Assembly: GCA_025765615.1 (NCBI GenBank)
Contig: JAIVFJ010000024.1
Span: forward strand, 423,998 to 487,997
Length of the DNA stretch: 64,000 bases
Source of the DNA: Zopfochytrium polystomum
Lineage: Eukaryota; Chytridiomycota; Chytridiomycetes; Chytridiales; Chytridiaceae
Direction of reading: 5' to 3'
Of this stretch, positions 56,568 to 64,000 are shown one piece after another; the first letter of the stretch is position 1; each line of letters starts with the position of its first letter. Position numbers and translations under genes: made by a program. Below the pieces are notes generated by a model. The model searched no databases, was not told where the DNA came from, and saw only the letters and a list, made by a program, of their open reading frames with translations.

Positions 56568-57152
56568 CCATCCCAATCACTTCCCCCTTGGTTTCAACAA
56601 AATCCAATCAGTAGAAGGGGTTGTACGCTTTTCAGATCTGCCAACTTCGTGGAGCGATCACGGGCGCTACAGACATCGTACAGCAATTTCGTTACTACCA
56701 TCGGAAAGCTCTTGATCTCCTCTTTCCAACGAACCCACCTGATCTCGGATCGGACGCTCCTACATCGTATCCACCGCCTCCAAAGTCGTCGCCCACTTTT
56801 CCAACTTCAACCTCAATTTGCTCGCCTTCCAGACCTCCCCCAGCCGATCCCAAGCTATCATTGGAAAGGCCTGCTTCGGGACTACACGACTGCCACCAAC
56901 GGCACCCCAAAATCACTCTCCTTCGTGATAAGCGACGCCTTTTTCCATTCAGGGTCACCAGATTACCTCCAACCCTCACCATTAATTTTTGATTTTTTGT
57001 CCCCAATTGGAGACAACGACCACCCCCCTACCTGACACACACCAAGCTAACAAACCAACTTTTCATCTGCTGCAACACCACCTTCACCACACACCCAAAA
57101 TCCAACGAAATCCCTTCAAACTTGGCACACATAATCGTCCTGAGAAAACAAC

Positions 57153-57720
57153 ATGACTACTGACTCAACCAATCACATCAACGCAGAGCAGAACGATGCA
57201 GTTGATCCACTAGACCTCTGCGACACTGGAACCTGTCTCATCAGAGATGGACCATTCCAAGGACAGAGATTCCAACTGGTGCCTCCGTCTTGTGGACCAG
57301 AGAAAGTAACTTGGTTTCCTGGTGCACAGAACCAGAATGCACATTGCTGTCTAATCATTCCTCGCCACATCTATCGAGCCCTCACCCAAATCACACCTGG
57401 TCGAACTTGCAAAGGAGATCATTGACGACTTTGAATGCATTAAAATGGAACCAACTGAAGCCTCAGATGCCTTCATTACCCGATTCACTGAAGCGTACCA
57501 TCGAGTCGACAGCTTTGCAAAGTCAGCAGCTGGAGAACTTCTCCATCATATTCGCCCTTTCCAACAAGTTGTTCGAATCTTTGTTGGCTCACTGGGCCAA
57601 AGCCTGTTGGATATGGGAAAAGGAAAAGTTTTTCTTGTTGTCGGCAACCCAGCTCCTCAGATAACAAGTTTAGCCAAACTAATCTCACTCTTCAAAACCT
57701 GTTTGACAAAACAACTATGA
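57153..57720 (+). pseudogene. Shortened copia gag of copy D
   Basis: ATG at 57153 (MTTDSTN) matches the gag start lost in copy A, but about 90 bp following it are missing, and a second deletion near 57410 shifts the frame. The capsid-like region resumes (TEASDAFITRFTEAYHRVDSFA, GQSLLDMGKGKVFLVVG) until a stop at 57718. No zinc knuckle follows. Confidence 0.8.
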
Positions 57721-59929
57721 TAAGCAACACATGAGCTGGCTGATCAAGCAACAATCACTCGGCTACTGCTGCACCAGAAATCACCACACCAACTATTACT
57801 ATCCTGGTTATCTGCCTTCATATTGATTGAACAACAAACAGCAGAGGTCCTCAAAAACCAACCAGCTCCATCAACTAATAATCAATCTGCTAAGTGTTTT
57901 GCTCTTCGCTTTTGATATGCATCAAAGTAACTGCCTTTATCCTCTCAACATTCAGCCATGCAGTCTCCTGGCATAACAAATTAGGAATTAATGATATGGT
58001 GTTTTCCTTGTCTATCAACCCATGGAGTTGGCAGTTCAATTTCTGGATTCCCTGATAGAGTGTTTTCAACCACACTGAAACTCTCACCATCAAACATATT
58101 AGTGATTGGGATGACCAATAGTTGTGCAAGTGCCAACTCTCACGACCACGGCAACCTTGTGCAATTTCCTCATAACTTTGGACTCTGTTACATCAAGCTA
58201 AGCCTCTCCTTATCTTTTCTCAGATAACTTCAGCACTTCAGCCAAAGACAATTTGCAGTCCATTCATTGATAGAACAAGGACTGGTTGAGTAGTTTAACA
58301 ATCCTCTAACCATTTTGTAAACAGTCTATTCTGAGTGGTTGCTAGGCAAGCGTGACCGGCACAGGGTCAAAACCTCTCATATATTATCTGCTTGAGCAGA
58401 GGAGGAGGAAAACTGTTGACACTGGGTTTCCATTCCACTTAATACTCAGAGTATTTGTCATCAGCACAAGCCAGCGCCCAGTACAACATCAAACATCATC
58501 TTCCACTTAGGGGGGAGGATTCTAGGGATAAGTGAAAGATGATCACCGGCACTGTATTGCCAATTAGATGGAGAATGCTTGGAATAAGTGAACGATGATC
58601 ATCAGCGCAGAGTTGCAAAGTGGTCTCAGCATGGATTGGCACCAACTTGGCATGGTCTTCTTGGTGCCAGGCTGCTGCCTAGGAAAACACTCTATCTATT
58701 TTAGCCAAATGAATCTGGACTCAGGATTCGAACTATGGAATACACTATTATTGCTGGGCTTACTTGACCCTGGCTAGGGACCTCAACTCACACATATTGA
58801 CTGCTTCAGCTTTTATACACAGACATACTAACACACTACTCCAGGTCCCACATCACAGGAAATTCGACAGCCATACCTGAGTCCTCACCTCAATTGCATC
58901 ACTCTGATGAATTATCCTAACCAACTTCTGTGACAAAACACAATGTTCCTTGAAATAACTTTTGCCTCATTCCGAGGAGTATCAACGTTTATCTTTATTG
59001 GACACTCAACACTAACACTTTTTCAGAGCAAACTATAAACAAGCTCAACCTTGCAAGATTGCTGAAGTTCCATTCTCATCTGAGATTCTTCCTTAGCCGA
59101 ACCAAATCTAACTGACTCTAGATTTCAAACTGCTCTTAATAGAGTCACTCCAGAACAGCTATGTTCTTTGAATGCCTCATGCATTCATCCAGCATGCATT
59201 CATGCAGCATAACCAGGATCTGGAAGCTTCAGAGATTGCCCTCAACTTTTGTAATCTGACCAGAAACTTTGTGGTTTTGGCTTGGATGTTAGACTTGACA
59301 AAAACATTCTGCTGATTCTTTAACGAGGCAGAGTAGAAGACATCAGGCGAAGTCTTTGTTCCCTTTGCTTGCACTAACACTCTTCTACCAGCATAAATTC
59401 CACAACATCATATGGAGACTAACGGCAAATCATCATCAAGCAATCAACAAACATCTGGATATACTAACTCTCACTAATGCTTTCTACCACTAACTTTGTC
59501 TCTATCTTTATTCTCCACTCTAGACCAACAAAAACAATAATCAACCACCTCATAGTCAAACAGTCACAATTACCATTCACATCATCAAACTATTCAATAT
59601 GCAGCAGTCTCAGCAAAATTCAGGAGAATCTTCAACCATTCATTACTGCAGATCAGCTTCAGAAACAACACCAACATCACCACTTTGCTCCATTCAGTCA
59701 CCAGTCACCTTGAACCATCTTTGAACTTGATTTTGCCAGTTGAACAAGTTGAATTGGAGTTGCATTCAGTTTTCTGCAGTCTCAACAAAGTCAGACAAAG
59801 CATCAACCATTCCCCACAGCAGAGTCACTCCAGAAAACAACAACTTCCTCCATTCGGTCAGCATTCAGCTTCAACAATCAGAATTGGAAGAAGTCAAACT
59901 GGAATTGGTAAAAAGTATCAACCACATGG
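57721..59929 (+). other. Decayed interior of copy D
   Basis: Protease and integrase motifs are not visible. Scattered words of copia origin remain near 59880-59940 (end of integrase). A purine tract-like CTTAGGGGGGAGGATTCTAGGG at 58506 and a ~60-bp phrase repeated twice after it (GGGATAAGTGAAAGATGATC) may be remains of another LTR element. Confidence 0.5.
58343..58481. repeat. Dispersed repeat, copy 2
   Basis: Matches 10650-10781 (TAGGCAAGCGTGACCGGCAC to CCAGCGCCCAG), with a few substitutions and one short insertion. Confidence 0.75.
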
Positions 59930-60420
59930 TAATCCACAGCGAAAGTGAATCGGATAACGGTGTACAGCTCTGGTGTTGGAGGTGACGGCACGACGGGTTG
60001 GATTCCGTGCTACTGCAATTAACGTCACCCCCAGTGGGCCTTACTGGGAGCACTATAGGCATGACTGTGGAAGGCCGGACCGATGTGGCAGACCGGCAAT
60101 GTGAAATCAACCGAAGGCCCACGAACACCGAAGTCCCAGCTTGTAGGCTAGTGTGGCCTGGACCTGTGTCAGAGGAGGTGGAGTCCTGAGCAGGGAGCCC
60201 ATTCCGCAAGGAGTACCAACCAGGAGACAGTTATTCTTCTGATGTGCCCAGGCGAGACGCAGGGGAAAGCGTTGAGGGCAAGCTGTGTATGGGGGAGTGG
60301 TCGCCTCGCCTCATAGGGTACTGGGGGGAGCCCAGACCAGCATCGTGCGGAAGGCTCACCTGTGCAGAGTTTTCTCTCAAGCTTTCTTTTGTGTGCAGGG
60401 TATCTTAGAAAATCTGAACT
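59930..60420 (+). other. Integrase-RT spacer of copy D
   Basis: Closely similar to 49078-49575 of copy A (GCGAAAGTGAATCGGATAAC, later CAGGAGACAGTTATTCTTCTG and GGGTACTGGGGGGAGCCC), although the coding regions around it have decayed. Confidence 0.75.
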
Positions 60421-60945
60421 AATTTTCCCTAAAGTTTCTTAAAGTTAAAACCATCACAAGTAGATTCTATTTCTCTACAACCACAAAACAAACATAACAC
60501 TTTAAAATTTGGAATCCACCACAAACTTCTTACCTTCAGGCAAAATTCCATCAGAACCGCACCAGCTGTTGGCACCATCTGACAACTCTGCAAAGTACAG
60601 CTTTTGAAGTTATTGAACAACCCACAAATGTCAACAAAACCTGGAACAAATGGGCCTACAAGGTCAAACTTTGTGAAGACAGCAGCATTGAGTGCTTCTA
60701 TGCACTGCTCATGGCTAAGGGCCCCACTTAGTGTCATTGCATTTATATTCAGAATACTCACCCACCTCTTGTCCTAATCAATAGTCTTTGTTAACTCACT
60801 GAAATGGCTGCCTGAATCAACTTGGACACTGGCGCAGTGGATATCAGCAACACATACCTCAACAGCATATTTTATATATGCCAAATCTGCATCAAGCAGT
60901 TCATTACCGCCGCACTTGTTATGAATCACCCTCTGGAAACCTCTG

Positions 60946-60998
60946 GAACCTTCTCGAACATTCCTTCATGGAACCTTGTGGAACCTTCTGGAACCTTC
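60946..60998. promoter_or_regulatory. Cluster of heat-shock-element-like repeats
   Basis: GAA and TTC blocks alternate with 2-base spacers: GAAccTTCtcGAAcaTTC at 60946-60963 and GAAccTTgtgGAAccTTCtgGAAccTTC at 60971-60998 (one mismatch). This is the nGAAnnTTCn array bound by HSF trimers. It lies in the decayed interior of copy D and could be a chance result of a tandem GGAACCTTCT repeat. Confidence 0.45.
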
Positions 60999-61348
60999 TT
61001 TGCTTTCCTGACTTGTCGTGTTATCATTGGTATCATTGTATTACTAATTGCTCTTTCTGGAACTTCCTTTGAGTCTTGACAAGGAAGACTCTCAAAAGTT
61101 CCTTCTCTGCCTTATCCTGTCCTGCCCTGTTCCTGACAGCACTGACTGCTGGAGTTGAACAGCCACCAAAATCAAACAGTTGACAGGAAAGTGCAAACTT
61201 CTGGGATTTCTGCATCCTCCATTGTCAGATTAACTCATCATCCACAACGCAAGCTAAGTTAACAATATTTGTTTTTGGTGATTCTGGCAAAAAAAAAAAA
61301 AACTTCTTCTGCCATTGCCTTGCCTAATCTTTTTACATACTCTGCGAA

Positions 61349-62160
61349 ATGGGAGCAATGAAAATCATCCTCAATATGCAGCTGGAACATCAACATGACA
61401 GAATCTTCTTTCACAAGAAAGTCTATAGCAAGGAGTTAATTCAGTGCCATGCAAACACTATCAACAACCGCACTGCAGTAACTGGCCTTCCCAGTTGTCT
61501 CTCAATCTTCAGCCACGCAGGATCGACAAAGCAACTGCAGATCAGAGACTGTACCAGGCAATACATGACGGCATCAACTACCTTGCAACACACAGGCGAC
61601 CAGACCTTGGCCCAGCAGTTCATATCTTGGTGCCTTCAGCAAGGATCCTAGCAAGCAACACATGAAGATCCTTATTCTGGTTCTCCAATATCTCAATGGT
61701 AATAGTGAGTATGGTTTATTCTATTCTCGCAACTGCACAGATATAGCCGGTTACTCCGACGCTGCCCATGGTGTCCACTCAGATGGGAAATCACAGTCTG
61801 GCTACTATGTTCTATTTGGAGGAACAGCTATTAGTTGGACATCTCTTCAGAGCAGTACTGTCATGCTGTCACCGCAGGAAGCTGACCATGTAGCTGTGTC
61901 TGAACTGGGACGAGAACTTAAGGCACTATCCCAACTCTACTCAGCACTTCAACTTCCATCTCCAACCCCACTTGTCATCTACACTGACAACAGCGGTGTG
62001 ATCAACCTCAGTTTAGATGATCTTTACACCAATCGGTCAAAACATATCATGGTAAAGTATCATTATACTCAAGAAATTGTGGAACAAAGGTAGTACGGCT
62101 TGAATGGATTGCTGGAGGAGAACAGCCTGCAGACTATATGACAAAATCTCTCTCAGCTAT
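61349..62160 (+). pseudogene. Copia copy D RT end and RNase H
   Basis: From MKIILNMQLEH through a frameshifted RT connection to an open stretch 61662-62093 with GYSDAAHGVHSDGKSQSGY, FGGTAISWTSLQSSTVMLSPQEADHVAVSELGREL and YTDNSGVINLSLDDLYTN. It shows the unshifted RNase H frame that copy A has lost. A stop at 62091 removes the end. Confidence 0.82.
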
Positions 62161-62465
62161 TCTCAGTGAATACCATCTGAGTCGCACTGGTCTGTTTCCT
62201 CTGATTCATTTTTTCTTATCTGTGAAGCTGTTTTCTTCTTTGTTCTTTTTCATTACTTCGACTCATTTTCTTTTACCTCTGAAGTTCAATATGTGCCCCC
62301 ATCCATTTTTGTTAGTGTGGTCTGTCCTTTCTGTTCTGCCATCCAATGGCCAGTCATACCTGTTTGTGATTCTTCTTTCTCCGGTGTACGGTTTCCTTAA
62401 GTTGACTATGGCTTAAGGTTTTCCTCCGTGCCGGCCTTTGCTCCTGCCCACAGCTTAGGGGGGAG

Positions 62466-62694
62466 TGTTAGTTTTGGGTCTTTTGGTGTAAGCAGTGTGC
62501 AGGAGCTTTGACCAGTTTCTGCTCTGCAAGGATAACTTGCAGCATCTTGCAAGTGATGGTCCTTGTAACAGTTTTGTATAAAGACAAACACAAGACTGAC
62601 AGAATCCAAGATCAACCTCCCACCACCACCACCTTCAGTAGTGTACACCACAGCAGCCCAACCCATCAATCAGCCACCATAGCAAATTCTTTCA
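62466..62694 (+). repeat. 3' LTR of copia copy D
   Basis: 229 bp identical to the 5' LTR, preceded by TTAGGGGGGAG and followed by the duplication CCGCC (62695-62699). Confidence 0.93.
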
Positions 62695-63079
62695 CCGCCT
62701 TCCGCACTTTCCCCCATGCGTAACGTCAGGCGCCAAGGGACCCATCTCCCCTGGTGGTGTTCCTTACGGAATGGGCTCCCCAAACAGGCATCCATCCCTT
62801 CTGACTTGGGTCCACGCCACACTAGCTCCCGCAGGGTCGGTATGGCCCAGGGCCTTCGGTTGCGCCACCCACGTCACTCCCAGCTGAGAGTGCGCCTGCA
62901 GTCACAGAGCCGGTCGCCGCCCTCACTCATCCGATTGGTCCCCTGGCTTTAGTGCTCGTAGGTAAGGCCCACGGGAGGTGGCGTTAATTGCGGTAACACG
63001 GAGTCCATCCCGTCGTGCCGCCACCTCCAACACTTCGTGCTGTACATCGTTATCCGATTCACTTTCGCTGCCGTACCTG

Positions 63080-64000
63080 GACCACTTCATGTTCATTTGG
63101 TGCTAGTTCTGTGGAAGGTTGTCGTTCAGCTACCGCTGCTGGTCCTGGTTCTGGAAATTGATCCACGCAAAAATTGGGTTCACGAAGGAGGTTGGTGATG
63201 TTTTGTTCAGTTGATGTAAGTTCATCTTTGCTGAGGAGTGGTGTTAGCTGATGAACGAGGTCCTGAGCAATATCCTCTGCTGCTGAGGTGCTGAGGTGAG
63301 GGAAACTGTCTTCTACAACCACAAGGTCATCCAATCGATGAGTGATTACTCTACCCGTGCTGATGTCAATCAAACGAGCAATGGAACGACCAATGTTTCC
63401 AATGTAAATTGCTGGTCGGGCGCGTTCTGCAAGCTTTTTAAACTGATGTGTTTGTCCACGTTCCTTTGCTGTGATATGATACAAACATCCTGAGCCAAAA
63501 CTCTGAATTGACTGATGCATGGAGGGAATCCAAGAAGCGTTTCAACTGGAGATAGTAATCCACGGCTGAGGACAGGAAGTGTATTGATGATATCTACTGC
63601 ATGTCGAATCGCGTATCCCCACCATGACCCTGGTGAACCAGCATGTCTTAGAAGGGATCGTGTGACATCCATGACTGTTTGAACTTCTCGCTCTGCTTTC
63701 CCATTCAGCTCAGGTGTATGAGGTGGACTGACTTCAACGCGGATGCCACGTGATGCACAGAAACGGTTAAAAGCAAGTGTGTTGAATTCAGTTCCCCACC
63801 ATCAAAGAGGACGCCCTTTACACGAACATCCCTAACTGTCTCCAATTGTTGGATGATCTTATTGGCCTCTGGTAGTGCTTCTGACTTTCTCAGAAGGTTT
63901 GTCGAACAGAGATAATTACTTGCATAGTCAATGGCAATGAGAGCAAAGCCACATTGTCCTTGAAACTTTGGTTTGACTTCCACTAGATCAACGGCTAAAT
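63080..64000 (-). pseudogene. Copia copy C integrase, frameshifted
   Basis: Minus-strand fragments in different frames read: VEVKPKFQGQCGFALIAIDYAS (core), LFDGGELN, GSPGSWWGYAIRHAVDIINTL, then GQTHQFKKLAERARPAIYIGN and a C-terminal part ending at CAG followed by GTACGG at 63077/63076, the same splice-like boundary as in copy A. At least two frameshifts (about 63510 and 63780) interrupt it. It continues beyond the window. Confidence 0.8.

Larger units (their letters stand above)
56325..62694 (+). mobile_element. Copia copy D, defective element with identical LTRs
   Basis: Two 229-bp LTRs read identical base for base, with the duplication CCGCC, so insertion was very recent. Inside, gag is shortened, protease and integrase are not recognisable (57720-59900), the spacer is present (59930-60420) and RT survives only as its last part with RNase H. 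It is therefore a non-autonomous copy that must have used enzymes from another element. It sits in the integrase-RT spacer of copy C. Confidence 0.9.
54149..64000 (-). mobile_element. Ty1/copia retrotransposon copy C (second family, minus strand), runs off the window
   Basis: Minus-strand integrase fragments (63080-64000), spacer (63076-62695 and 56324 to about 56100) and an open RT-RNase H (56090-54426) are one element interrupted by copy D. The 3' end at about 54149 keeps the AAGCTGTGGGCAGGAGC sequence found before the purine tract in copies A and B but no LTR. The protein sequence differs from copy A at roughly a quarter of positions by eye, so it is a separate family. Confidence 0.82.

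Noticed and set aside
56695..57006. Minus-strand frame in the leader of copy D as a gene
   Set aside because: Lies opposite the copia leader, has no start context or motif.
58720..58790. tRNA-like GGATTCGAAC phrase
   Set aside because: The arms needed for a cloverleaf could not be paired around it.

Overview
The window looks like a piece of nuclear genome from an early-diverging, possibly zoosporic, fungus. Three things suggest this: a fungal AreA-type GATA factor and a DUF3712/Tag1-like secreted protein; a gamma-SNAP gene, which as far as I know is missing from budding yeast but kept in deep fungal lineages and animals; and small GT-AG introns of about 50-200 bp. I cannot name the species. 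No rRNA, tRNA or CRISPR array was recognised.

Layout. (1) 1-9142: a Ty3/gypsy chromovirus-type retrotransposon on the + strand, cut off by the left window edge and split at its reverse-transcriptase YVDD motif by a 1454-bp solo-LTR-like insertion (2704-4157, target duplication ATGA). Its polyprotein carries a complete ExoIII/APE1-type endonuclease domain between RNase H and integrase, and a further unrecognised stretch before the integrase C-terminus and chromodomain. (2) 9143-12499: non-coding retroelement debris and short repeats. (3) 12500-33312: seven spliced host genes. They are a secreted DUF3712-like protein (+), the molybdopterin synthase large subunit (-), gamma-SNAP (+), a multi-pass membrane protein (-), a mitochondrial SpoU/MRM1 rRNA methyltransferase (+), an Mtr10/transportin-3 nuclear import receptor (-) and a two-finger GATA factor (-). 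Two neighbouring pairs are head to head with short shared upstream regions. (4) 33313-36330: microsatellites and an array of hairpin-forming repeats. (5) 37021-64000: a nest of Ty1/copia elements. Copy B (-, rearranged) is interrupted by a second solo-LTR-like element (40518-43191, duplication GACA), which itself carries a 1222-bp insertion with an 8-bp duplication. Copy B is also interrupted in gag by the nearly intact copy A (+, 45283-51796, duplication ACTTC). A second-family copy C (-) carries the defective copy D (+, 56325-62694, duplication CCGCC) in the spacer between integrase and reverse transcriptase.

Most interesting points: the APE-type nuclease built into an LTR retrotransposon; a copia primer-binding region that is complementary to the element's own LTR rather than to a tRNA 3' end, suggesting self-priming; a probable intron between copia integrase and RT; and a copia copy with identical LTRs around a decayed interior. 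All assignments come from reading the sequence, with exon joins chosen by splice signals, phase and family similarity; no database search was possible.
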